Source of the DNA: Candidatus Komeilibacteria bacterium RIFCSPHIGHO2_01_FULL_52_14
GTDB taxonomy: Bacteria > Patescibacteriota > Patescibacteriia > UBA1558 > 2-01-FULL-52-15
NCBI GenBank assembly: GCA_001818365.1
Contig: MHKK01000003.1
Location: 1 to 13,823, forward strand
Direction: 5' to 3'
DNA length: 13,823 nucleotides
How positions within the stretch are numbered: position 1 is the stretch's first letter; each line of letters begins with the position of its first letter. The position numbers and the translations under genes were made by a program. The notes below the pieces were generated by a model. It saw only the letters and a list, made by a program, of their open reading frames with translations, made no database searches and was not told the origin of the DNA. Positions 1 to 6,298 of this stretch are shown piece after piece.

Positions 1-33
1 CACCACTCCGACGTTACGTCGGAGTGGTGCTGG
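1..33. repeat. Palindrome at left edge with CCAGCACCACT-family arm
   Basis: Bases 1-13 and 17-29 are perfect reverse complements around a TTA loop, giving a 13-bp stem. The right arm continues as AGTGGTGCTGG (23-33). The same 11 bases are the end of the repeats at 5758-6051, and the left arm is probably cut by the window edge. No T-run follows on the + strand, so it is not an obvious terminator for a + strand gene. It could terminate a - strand transcript if a T-run lies beyond the edge, or it could be a dispersed palindromic repeat. Confidence 0.7.
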
Positions 34-49
34 ACAAGCCCGGTCACCA

Positions 50-79
50 TTGTTTTGAGCCGTCCGACTATGGTATAGT
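50..79 (+). promoter_or_regulatory. Putative promoter for the 92-406 gene, nearly leaderless
   Basis: TTGTTT (50-55) and TATAGT (74-79) are separated by 18 bases, and TGG directly before the -10 box makes it an extended -10 element. The expected start of transcription is near base 86, only about 6 bases before the ATG at 92. No Shine-Dalgarno sequence is visible there. Confidence 0.5.
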
Positions 80-91
80 AGATACGTTGCT

Positions 92-406
92 ATGTCATCA
101 CGGGATATCCTCAATTACGCTCTGGCGCTATCGGTCGTTACGATAACGGTCCTCGTCGCCTGGATACTCGTCTATATTATCCGTCTATTCCGGCAAGTCG
201 AGAAGGTCGTCAGCGAAACAACGGCTGCCGTCCAGAAGCTTACCAGTGTTCTTGATTTTGTTAAGGAAAAAATCAGCGGTGCCGCGGCGCTCATCCCGCT
301 CGTCATCAAAGGAGTGGAAAAAATCGTTGAGATGGTGAAAACAAGAAAAGAGCATCGCGACACGGCCGCAACGGAAACAAAAACGAAAACTAAAAAGGGC
401 GCCTAA
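92..406 (+). CDS. Small single-pass membrane protein, unknown function
   Basis: This 104-residue protein has one hydrophobic segment near the N-terminus (about residues 9-32, rich in V, I, L and A). A helical region with heptad-like hydrophobic spacing follows (about 34-85, with VEKVVSETTAAVQKL and a second greasy patch IPLVIKGVEKIVEMV). The tail is highly charged and rich in Lys and Thr. The layout resembles small DUF948- or YtxH-like envelope proteins, but no motif proves membership. It sits 56 bases upstream of dnaE on the same strand and could be co-transcribed with it, although a strong inverted repeat lies between them. An own promoter is visible at 50-79. Its reality is supported by the ATG, the promoter and the coherent membrane-helix design; its function is unknown. 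Confidence 0.7.
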   Translation: MSSRDILNYALALSVVTITVLVAWILVYIIRLFRQVEKVVSETTAAVQKLTSVLDFVKEKISGAAALIPLVIKGVEKIVEMVKTRKEHRDTAATETKTKTKKGA

Positions 407-429
407 GCAGAACGCCGCACCGTTACCCT

Positions 430-452
430 GAAACAGGATCAATTCCTGTTTC
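430..452 (+). promoter_or_regulatory. Perfect 9-bp inverted repeat just upstream of dnaE
   Basis: GAAACAGGA (430-438) and TCCTGTTTC (444-452) are exact reverse complements around the loop TCAAT. The right arm ends 10 bases before the dnaE ATG, and the left arm holds the only AGGA in the gap. No T-run follows, so a simple terminator is unlikely. It could be a leader hairpin affecting dnaE translation or a protein-binding palindrome. Confidence 0.6.
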
Positions 453-462
453 GTTGCGTCAT

Positions 463-3400
463 ATGTCTTTCGTTCACCTCCACACCCACTCCCATTACAG
501 CCTGCTCGACGGCCTCGGCACCGTACCTGCACTTGTTGCTGCCGCAAAACGGCACCGCATGCCCGCACTCGCTCTCACCGACCACGGGGCAATGTACGGT
601 CTTGTCGAATTTTATCAGGAGTGCCTGAAGCACGACATTAAACCCATCCTGGGCGTCGAGGCATATCTGACCGACGGACCGATGACCGATAAGAATAGGG
701 ACATCAAACCCTATCATATTATTTTACTCGCCTACTCGAGCGCGGGATACAAAAATCTGCTGCTGCTCACGACCCGCGCCCATCTCGAGGGATTTTATTA
801 TAAGCCGCGCTTCGATTGGGAAACTCTCGCCCGCCACAGTAACGGTCTCCTGGCGCTGACGGCATGCCTGAACGGACCGCTCTCGCGGCCCATCATCGCC
901 GACGATACCGCGCTGCTGGAAACCAACCTGCGCAAATTGCTGGATATTTTCGGGACAGAAAATCTGTATCTCGAACTTCAGATCCGCCCGTCACTCCCGC
1001 AGCAGGACAAGGTGAATGCCGCGCTCAAAAAACTCTCCAAGCGGACCGGCGCAGGCCTCGTCGCGACGAACGATGTGCACTATGTAGCACCAGAGGACGC
1101 ACAAGCGCACGACGTACTCCTCTGCCTGCAAACGAAGGCCCGGCTGTCAGATAAAAATCGGATGTCATATTTGGGCGAAGACGTCTCGCTCATGTCTGCC
1201 GAGGCGATGGCCGAACAATTCAAGGACGTCCCGGAAGCCATTTCAAACACGCTGGCCATTGCCGCGCGCTGCAGCACGGAGATCACGCTCGGAAAAATCA
1301 ACATTCCGTACTTTCAGAGCCCTGCCGGAAAAACGGGCGATGAATACCTGCAGGAACTGGCATACGGCGGCGTACAACGCCGCTACGGGCATTCGGTACG
1401 CGACGCTTCGAATGAGCTCCGGCAGCGCCTGGATTACGAGCTCGACGTCATTCACAAAACGGGCTTTGCCGATTACTTCCTGATCGTTCAGGATTTCGTG
1501 AATTGGGCAAAGCAGAACGGCATCATGGTCGGCCCCGGCCGCGGCAGCGCTGCGGGCAGCTTGGTCTCATACCTCATAGGCATCACCAACATCGACCCGT
1601 TGGCCTACGAACTGCTCTTTGAGCGGTTCCTGAATCCCGAGCGCATCAGCATGCCCGATATCGATATGGATTTTGCCGACACGGAACGGGACCGCGTCCT
1701 GCACTATGTCGAAGAAAAATACGGCAAGGACCACGTGGCGCAGATTATCACGTTCGGCACCATGGCAGCCCGGGCTGCGATCCGCGACGTCGGCCGCGTC
1801 ATGGGCTTAAGCTATGCCTTTTGCGATCGAATCGCTAAACTCATTCCCGGTTTTACGACGCTTTCCGACTCGCTGGAAAAAGTACGGGAACTGAAAACCT
1901 TATACGATCAGGATGAACAGGCGAAGCGGCTCTTGGACATGGCGCAAAAAGTTGAGGGCGTCGCCCGTCATACCTCGACGCATGCCTGCGCGGTCATTAT
2001 CACCAAGGATCTGCTGGTTGAGCACGTACCGTTGCAATACTCGTCCTCCGATCCGGACAGCATCATCTCGCAGTATTCCATGCATCCGGTCGAGGACCTC
2101 GGCCTTCTCAAGATGGACTTCTTAGGGCTCACCAACCTTACTATTCTACAAACGGCGATCGAGATCGTAGAAAAAACGGAAGGTGTGAAGATTGCCCTCG
2201 ATTCTCTTCCGCTGAACGACGAAAAGACGTTCCGGCTGCTGCAGCGCGGCGAGACGACCGGCATTTTCCAGTTGGAATCCGACGGCATGACGCGGTACCT
2301 CAAAAAACTGAAACCGACGGAGATCGAGGACATCATCGCGATGGTATCGCTCTACCGGCCGGGACCCATGGAATTCATCGAGGAGTACATCGCGGGCAAG
2401 CAAAAAAAGCACACGCCCCAGTATCTGCACCCCAAGCTTGCCAGTATTCTTTCCAAAACATACGGCATCGCCGTCTATCAGGAACAGGTATTGCAGATTG
2501 CGCGGGATCTCGCCGGCTTCAGTTACGGAGAGGCGGATATCCTCCGCAGAGCGGTCGGTAAAAAGATCAAAAAACTGCTCGCCGAACAGTCCACGAAGAT
2601 GATACAGGGAATGGTCGAGCGCGGCATCGATCAACAAACGGCCGAAAAAATTTGGGACTTCATTTTGCCGTTCGCGAGGTACGGCTTTAACCGGTCGCAT
2701 GCCGCTTCGTACGCCATCATTGCGTACCAGACGGCGTACCTCAAGGCCCATTATCCGGCTCAGTTCATGGCCGCGCTCATGACGGCGGATCGCGACAACA
2801 CGGAAAAAATAGCCAAACAGATACGGGAGTGCCGTAAAATGGGCATGACGGTTCAGCTGCCGGACGTCAACGAAAGTTTTACGAACTTCAGCGTCGTGGT
2901 CGACGAGGAAACGAAAAAAGTGACCAAGACCATACGCTTCGGGCTTTCGGCGATAAAAAACGTCGGCGAGCACATTGCCAAGGTCATCATCCAGGAACGA
3001 AAACGCGGCGGGAAATTCGCAACGATCGAAGATTTTTTGACGCGCATCACGGATAAGGACCTCAACAAAAAATCACTGGAAAGCTTGGTCAAGGCGGGGG
3101 CTCTCGATTCCGTGAGTGACCGTTCCATGCTCATGACCAACCTGGAAAATCTGCTGCGGTTTTCGCGCAAAACGCACCAACAAAGTTCGACCAAGCAGGA
3201 AAACCTGTTCGCGGATCTTCCGCTTTCGCCAAAATTTTCAAAACTAAAACTGGACACCGTGGAACCGTTGTCCACCATGCAAAAACTTTCATTTGAAAAG
3301 GAACTACTCGGTTTATATATCAGCGACCACCCGTTCAAGAAGTATGCCGGCCTGCTGCGGGAAGCGACTCCGATCCACGAACTAGCCGGTCGCTCGGGCG

Positions 3401-3915
3401 GGAACCAACCGGTCATGGTCGCCGGAATCATTTCGGCAGTCAAAAAAATCATTACAAAAAACGGCAAGCCCATGATGTTCGCGACCATCGAAGACAGTAC
3501 GGGTTCGATCGAGGTCGTCGTTTTTCCTTCCATCTACGAAGAGCAGCCGCAGCTCTGGGCCGAACACACGCTGATAAAAATCCGCGGCGCGCTTTCCGAT
3601 AAGGACGGGGTACCCAAAGTTCTCGCCGACGTCGCAACCCTTCTGGACGAATCCCAGCTGAATAACCTTAAAAACAGCGACGAATCGCACGCAAAATTAT
3701 GGCTGCGGCTTCCTGGAAATTACGGCAAGGACGAGCTCGCTGGCTTAAAATCCATTCTTCAGCGCTACCCCGGGGGCATGAGCGTGTACCTTATCATGAA
3801 AAACGGCGCCGAACGCCGGATAAAAACCAATATTCGCGTTTCCGACGAACCCACGCTCCTCGCGCAGCTTAAGGAATCTCTGGGCACCGACGGGGTCATC
3901 GTCGAACCGACGTAA
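463..3915 (+). CDS. dnaE: DNA polymerase III alpha subunit (DnaE)
   Basis: This is the catalytic subunit of the replicative polymerase: 1150 residues, close to the usual 1160 of the DnaE1 type. The N-terminal PHP domain (about 1-275) starts FVHLHTHSHYSLLDG and keeps metal-ligand-like residues H7, H9, D16, H41, E66, D204 and H206. The polymerase core has GPGRGSAAGS from residue 357. The catalytic acids lie in PDIDMDF (D399, D401) and KMDFLGL (D552), matching D401, D403 and D555 of the E. coli enzyme. YRPGPM (631), YQEQV (672) and FNRSHAASYA (742) are further family motifs. QENLF (912-916) sits where the beta-clamp motif of E. coli DnaE lies. An OB fold starts near residue 984. There is no proofreading exonuclease domain. 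I chose the ATG at 463, giving MSFVHLH, over an in-frame TTG at 454 because family members start this way. No Shine-Dalgarno precedes it. Confidence 0.97.
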   Translation: MSFVHLHTHSHYSLLDGLGTVPALVAAAKRHRMPALALTDHGAMYGLVEFYQECLKHDIKPILGVEAYLTDGPMTDKNRDIKPYHIILLAYSSAGYKNLLLLTTRAHLEGFYYKPRFDWETLARHSNGLLALTACLNGPLSRPIIADDTALLETNLRKLLDIFGTENLYLELQIRPSLPQQDKVNAALKKLSKRTGAGLVATNDVHYVAPEDAQAHDVLLCLQTKARLSDKNRMSYLGEDVSLMSAEAMAEQFKDVPEAISNTLAIAARCSTEITLGKINIPYFQSPAGKTGDEYLQELAYGGVQRRYGHSVRDASNELRQRLDYELDVIHKTGFADYFLIVQDFVNWAKQNGIMVGPGRGSAAGSLVSYLIGITNIDPLAYELLFERFLNPERISMPDIDMDFADTERDRVLHYVEEKYGKDHVAQIITFGTMAARAAIRDVGRVMGLSYAFCDRIAKLIPGFTTLSDSLEKVRELKTLYDQDEQAKRLLDMAQKVEGVARHTSTHACAVIITKDLLVEHVPLQYSSSDPDSIISQYSMHPVEDLGLLKMDFLGLTNLTILQTAIEIVEKTEGVKIALDSLPLNDEKTFRLLQRGETTGIFQLESDGMTRYLKKLKPTEIEDIIAMVSLYRPGPMEFIEEYIAGKQKKHTPQYLHPKLASILSKTYGIAVYQEQVLQIARDLAGFSYGEADILRRAVGKKIKKLLAEQSTKMIQGMVERGIDQQTAEKIWDFILPFARYGFNRSHAASYAIIAYQTAYLKAHYPAQFMAALMTADRDNTEKIAKQIRECRKMGMTVQLPDVNESFTNFSVVVDEETKKVTKTIRFGLSAIKNVGEHIAKVIIQERKRGGKFATIEDFLTRITDKDLNKKSLESLVKAGALDSVSDRSMLMTNLENLLRFSRKTHQQSSTKQENLFADLPLSPKFSKLKLDTVEPLSTMQKLSFEKELLGLYISDHPFKKYAGLLREATPIHELAGRSGGNQPVMVAGIISAVKKIITKNGKPMMFATIEDSTGSIEVVVFPSIYEEQPQLWAEHTLIKIRGALSDKDGVPKVLADVATLLDESQLNNLKNSDESHAKLWLRLPGNYGKDELAGLKSILQRYPGGMSVYLIMKNGAERRIKTNIRVSDEPTLLAQLKESLGTDGVIVEPT

Positions 3916-3917
3916 GA

Positions 3918-3951
3918 TAGACAACGAGGACGTCTCTGCTATACTTGGAGG
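3918..3951 (+). promoter_or_regulatory. Strong putative promoter and RBS for the 3956 gene
   Basis: TAGACA (3918-3923) and TATACT (3940-3945) are 16 bases apart, and TGC before the -10 box gives an extended -10. GGAGG (3947-3951) lies 4 bases before the ATG at 3956. Transcription would be expected to start near 3952, after the GGAGG. The ribosome site would then be used only by read-through transcripts from dnaE, and the promoter's own transcript would be nearly leaderless. Confidence 0.6.
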
Positions 3952-3955
3952 TACT

Positions 3956-5065
3956 ATGCGCCTATCACTCCGCATCTCGCTCTGGATGATCAACGTCTTC
4001 GTGCTCATTGCGGCAGCCGCGTTGCTTTTTACGATCTACCTGACGGTTACGCAGGCAAAAATTCTTGTCAGCGGGGTTCGCGAGCGATTCACGACGGATG
4101 GCATGGCAAACGTCGTTGCCGCCGACGAATCAGGCGCTCTCAAGGGGGATTTTATCGCGCGAACATACCGCGTCGATGCCTCGATGCCGGTGTCGCAGAA
4201 AGTTGAGCGAACGACAAAAGCCGGCGGAACCGTCACCATCAAAAACAACTACACGCGCGATCAATCGCTCGTAAAAACGACACGCCTGCTCACGAACGAC
4301 GGGAAAATTTTCCGCATCACGCAGGCCGTTTCGATACCTGCCAACGGGAAGGTGGACGTGTACGCGGAAGCCGACCAGAGCGGCGACGAATACCTGATCG
4401 GCCCGAGTCATTTTACGATCCCGGGGCTCTGGGAAGGTCTGCAGGATTCGATATTTGCCGACAGTTCGCAACCGATGAGCTATGACCGGCCGTCCCGGGC
4501 ATTGGTGACCACAGATGACGTGACAAAAATAAAAACCGCGCTCGAAGAAAAGGCGCGCACAAAAGCCGTGTCCGAGCTGTCGAGCGTGATTCTTGAACCA
4601 AATCGTCTGAACTCCTCGATGCTTATCGTCGATTTGGGTACAGTCAAGATAACCCCTGCCGTCGGGACCGAAACCGATACTCTGAAAGCCGAAACTGACG
4701 CTCGCGTCGATGCCGTTATCGTAACGACCGAAGCACTCGATGCAGCGGCAAAAGAAATCATCGCCGAAAACCTCGATAACGTGAACCGCTTCATCGAGCT
4801 CGTTCCTGACGCAACGTCGTACACGGTGGCTTCATTCGACAAGGCGGCACAGCATGCAACCATCGCCCTCACGACTTCTGCCTGGGTTCGTTCCACAACA
4901 GCCGCTCCCACGGTCGACGTGAGATCGCTCGCCGGACGTTCAAAGACACAAGCGCAAGCGATACTTGCGCAGCAGGGTTTTGCCGATGCGACAGTTGAGA
5001 TAACACCTCGCTGGCTTCTGTGGCTTCCGCTCCTTGCGGATCATATAACGGTTGAGGTGAAATAG
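3956..5065 (+). CDS. Membrane-anchored baseplate-J-like protein (CPR family)
   Basis: The protein has 369 residues. A short basic N-terminus is followed by one membrane segment (about residues 10-33), so the remainder is probably extracytoplasmic. The first outer region carries VTIKNNYTRDQSLVKTTRLL, then an IPANGKV turn, and then IGPSHFTIPGL. This combination is familiar from hypothetical proteins of Patescibacteria annotated as baseplate J-like. A helical stretch (about 188-205) and a mixed middle domain follow. The C-terminus (about 322-369) has LAGRSKTQAQAILAQQGF and ends in ITPRWLLWLPLLADHITVEV, a small domain with the look of a PASTA-like repeat that ends the family. The function is not established; a surface or envelope role is inference. 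It has its own promoter directly after dnaE and ends convergent with the gene at 5122-5565. Confidence 0.75.
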   Translation: MRLSLRISLWMINVFVLIAAAALLFTIYLTVTQAKILVSGVRERFTTDGMANVVAADESGALKGDFIARTYRVDASMPVSQKVERTTKAGGTVTIKNNYTRDQSLVKTTRLLTNDGKIFRITQAVSIPANGKVDVYAEADQSGDEYLIGPSHFTIPGLWEGLQDSIFADSSQPMSYDRPSRALVTTDDVTKIKTALEEKARTKAVSELSSVILEPNRLNSSMLIVDLGTVKITPAVGTETDTLKAETDARVDAVIVTTEALDAAAKEIIAENLDNVNRFIELVPDATSYTVASFDKAAQHATIALTTSAWVRSTTAAPTVDVRSLAGRSKTQAQAILAQQGFADATVEITPRWLLWLPLLADHITVEVK

Positions 5066-5070
5066 TTTAT

Positions 5071-5116
5071 AAAAAATGCGCCCGCCACGTCCCAGTAAAG
5101 CTGGGCGGGCGGGCGC
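5071..5116 (-). terminator. Rho-independent terminator of the 5122-5565 gene
   Basis: GCGCCCGCC (5078-5086) pairs with GGCGGGCGC (5108-5116). Inside, CCCAG (5091-5095) pairs with CTGGG (5101-5105) around TAAAG. Read on the - strand, the hairpin is followed by GCATTTTTTATAAA, a proper T-run. On the + strand no T-run follows, so it serves the 3956-5065 gene poorly, although it lies between the two convergent genes. Confidence 0.9.
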
Positions 5117-5121
5117 TGATA

Positions 5122-5565
5122 CTACTCTCTCTTGGCCTTCCCTGCATGAGCAGTTGCGGCCTCGAGAGTTGCGCGAACGTCGGCGATAAGCGGATTGCGG
5201 AAGAAATTGCGCGTTTTTTTGAGATCTGCCGCGCAATTGTTGATGATCGCTTCCAGCGTATCGACGATCTGCTCGGCTGTCTGGCCGCCGCAGCGCACGC
5301 TGATCCCGGTCATAGCCTGGAACTGAACCCGCAGCGAGGCTTGGATCAGATCCGCGTAGTGAAATCCCTTACCGACGCTATCAGCTTCAAACAGAATGGT
5401 CGTATGCGGACCGTACGCCGTATTGCCGGTGAAAGCGACTCCGGCGCGGCGGAGCTCGCTCAGAAACTCTTCCTGCATCTTCTTGCAGATATGCTCGATG
5501 GCTTCCCCAAACGTAGGGCCTTCGGAATACCATGACAAACTAAACTGAAAACGATTCGCAGGCAT
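5122..5565 (-). CDS. Conserved-looking hypothetical protein, 147 aa
   Basis: I do not recognise this soluble protein. It starts MPANRFQFSLSWYSEG. The ATG at 5565 is chosen because AGAAGGAGG (5572-5580) lies 6 bases upstream of it; a longer open frame reaches back through the promoter and is not translated in this model. Apparent layout: a strand (FQFSLSW), a long helix (about 19-41), two strands (VAFTGN, HTTILFEAD), a helix (about 68-85), a strand (ISVRCGG), a helix (about 95-112) and a basic C-terminal helix. No membrane segment, signal peptide or catalytic motif is evident. Unlike its neighbours it is a single-gene unit with a near-consensus promoter, a leader of about 80 bases, a strong ribosome site and a strong terminator, so it may be highly expressed or switchable. 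Confidence 0.8.
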   Translation of the reverse strand: MPANRFQFSLSWYSEGPTFGEAIEHICKKMQEEFLSELRRAGVAFTGNTAYGPHTTILFEADSVGKGFHYADLIQASLRVQFQAMTGISVRCGGQTAEQIVDTLEAIINNCAADLKKTRNFFRNPLIADVRATLEAATAHAGKAKRE

Positions 5566-5577
5566 CGCTGCCTCCTT

Positions 5578-5603
5578 CTCGCGTTTGGGATCTGGCACGC
5601 GAG
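5578..5603 (-). promoter_or_regulatory. Leader hairpin touching the RBS of the 5122-5565 gene
   Basis: CTCGCG (5598-5603 read on the - strand) and CGCGAG (5583-5578) can pair across 14 bases. The second arm overlaps the first bases of the AGAAGGAGG ribosome site. An alternative pairing TGGC/GCCA uses the same region, so two exclusive folds are possible. Any regulatory effect is inference. Confidence 0.4.
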
Positions 5604-5650
5604 CGCCAAATGCCCGGTACTGGGCCTTTCGATGAACAAAATCGTAATTA

Positions 5651-5682
5651 AAAATGATACCATTTTCATTACTATTTGTCAA
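5651..5682 (-). promoter_or_regulatory. Near-consensus promoter with a palindrome over the -10 box
   Basis: On the - strand TTGACA (5682-5677) is a perfect -35 box. After exactly 17 bases comes TATCAT (5659-5654), preceded by TGG (extended -10). Transcription should start near 5647, leaving a leader of about 80 bases. AAAATG and CATTTT (5651-5656 and 5661-5666) are perfect reverse complements with 4 bases between, and they straddle the -10 box. This is a plausible operator, although no regulator is encoded nearby. Confidence 0.8.
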
Positions 5683-5757
5683 TATATCTTGACGATGCTC
5701 TTTTTGAGGCCTACACTTGTATTTGCACCTGCGATTGAGCCATATACCACATGGCCT

Positions 5758-5862
5758 ATCCAGCACCACTTTTGCGCCTGATGGAAGAATACACGGGATA
5801 CGCCCTACAAAGCTCCACCCCGCGTTAAAAAGTTAGCAGCAGGAACAAAAGTGGTGCTGGAT
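5758..5862. repeat. Inverted-repeat element, copy 1
   Basis: The left end CCAGCACCACTTTTGCGCCT (5760-5779) and the reverse complement of the right end, CCAGCACCACTTTTGTTCCT (5841-5860), match at 18 of 20 positions. AT flanks both sides (5758-5759 and 5861-5862), extending the pairing or marking a 2-bp target duplication. The interior of about 60 bases has no open frame of note and shares CACCCCGCG with copy 2. It looks like a small non-coding MITE- or REP-like element. Confidence 0.8.
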
Positions 5863-5935
5863 TGCGAAAGCACTAAGCAGCAAGAAAATGAGTGTTCAGT
5901 TACCGGATATCGGTGCTGAGAACTTGGGTGGAACC
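5863..5935. other. Spacer between the two repeat copies, partly self-complementary
   Basis: No gene is visible. AGCAC (near 5870) can pair with GTGCT (near 5915), and ACCG/CGGT form a small stem around GATAT (about 5901-5913). Because the flanking repeat arms also pair across this spacer (14 perfect bases, 5847-5860 with 5938-5951), the whole segment could fold as an alternative hairpin to copies 1 and 2. Confidence 0.4.
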
Positions 5936-6051
5936 GCCCAGCACCACTTTTGCGCCTTATGTTCGTCACCCCGCGCAGCGGGGCTTGCGATCAGCCATCA
6001 GAAGTTGAAATAAGCTTCAGATGATTATGAGGAACAAAAGTGGAGCTGGGC
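5936..6051. repeat. Inverted-repeat element, copy 2
   Basis: The left end (5938-5957) is identical over 20 bases to that of copy 1. The right end (6030-6049) differs from copy 1 by a single base, GTGGAGCTGG for GTGGTGCTGG. GC flanks both sides (5936-5937 and 6050-6051). Inside are a hairpin CCCCGC-GCA-GCGGGG (5969-5983) and a stem CATCAGAAG/CTTCAGATG with one mismatch (about 5997-6022). The interior differs from copy 1 while the ends are preserved. Confidence 0.8.
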
Positions 6052-6081
6052 CCCAGGGCAAGTATCTTGTCGTGGGCTATT

Positions 6082-6141
6082 TTATTTTCGTCGCCAGAAC
6101 CTCCCGAGTATGCGAGGGAGTGAATGGCGGAACGAAAATAA
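6082..6141. other. Long imperfect hairpin upstream of thrS
   Basis: TTATTTTCGT (6082-6091) pairs with ACGAAAATAA (6132-6141). Inside, CGCC (6092-6095) pairs with GGCG (6126-6129), leaving a two-base bulge, and CTCCC (6101-6105) pairs with GGGAG (6116-6120) around a 10-base loop. The result is a layered stem of about 60 bases. No T-run follows closely on either strand. It may belong to the repeat cluster or form a structured RNA. Confidence 0.6.
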
Positions 6142-6209
6142 CCCCGCACAAATTTTGCTACAAACAAGAGCGCGAACGCTAATCCGTATTTGAAAATATT
6201 AAAATATCG

Positions 6210-6257
6210 CGAAGCGCGTGACCGAATAGGTCGCACCTCTTGGGGCGCAGCGCTTCG
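6210..6257. other. Inverted repeat with inner stem before the thrS promoter
   Basis: CGAAGCGC (6210-6217) and GCGCTTCG (6250-6257) are exact reverse complements across 32 bases. Inside, GTGACC (6218-6223) pairs with GGTCGC (6229-6234) around GAATA, with one G-T wobble. The structure lies just upstream of the predicted thrS promoter and so would not be in its mRNA. It could be an operator or the last part of the repeat cluster. Confidence 0.5.
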
Positions 6258-6268
6258 ACCACGATAAT

Positions 6269-6298
6269 CTGGCAAAATTAGTGCGTGGGTAATACAAT
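6269..6298 (+). promoter_or_regulatory. Putative thrS promoter
   Basis: CTGGCA (6269-6274) and TACAAT (6293-6298, five of six consensus bases) are 18 bases apart. The expected transcript start, near 6305, leaves a leader of only about 9 bases before the thrS ATG, and no Shine-Dalgarno is visible. Confidence 0.4.

Noticed and set aside
454..462. TTG start for DnaE adding three residues
   Set aside because: Family members start with the MSFVHLH-type sequence at the ATG at 463, and the TTG sits at the edge of the hairpin with no ribosome site.
2146..2973. 275-codon open frame antisense to dnaE
   Set aside because: It lies wholly inside a gene with complete catalytic motifs, has no ribosome site or promoter, and reads as low-information Arg/Phe-rich sequence, as expected of a mirror frame of biased codons.
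5566..5769. N-terminal extension of the 5122-5565 protein to a start at 5769
   Set aside because: The extension would be encoded across a near-perfect promoter and a leader, while a strong ribosome site precedes the ATG at 5565.
5760..6049. CRISPR-like array from four copies of the 14-base arm
   Set aside because: The copies alternate in orientation, spacing is uneven (about 64, 77 and 81 bases between arms), and there are no direct repeats or cas genes.
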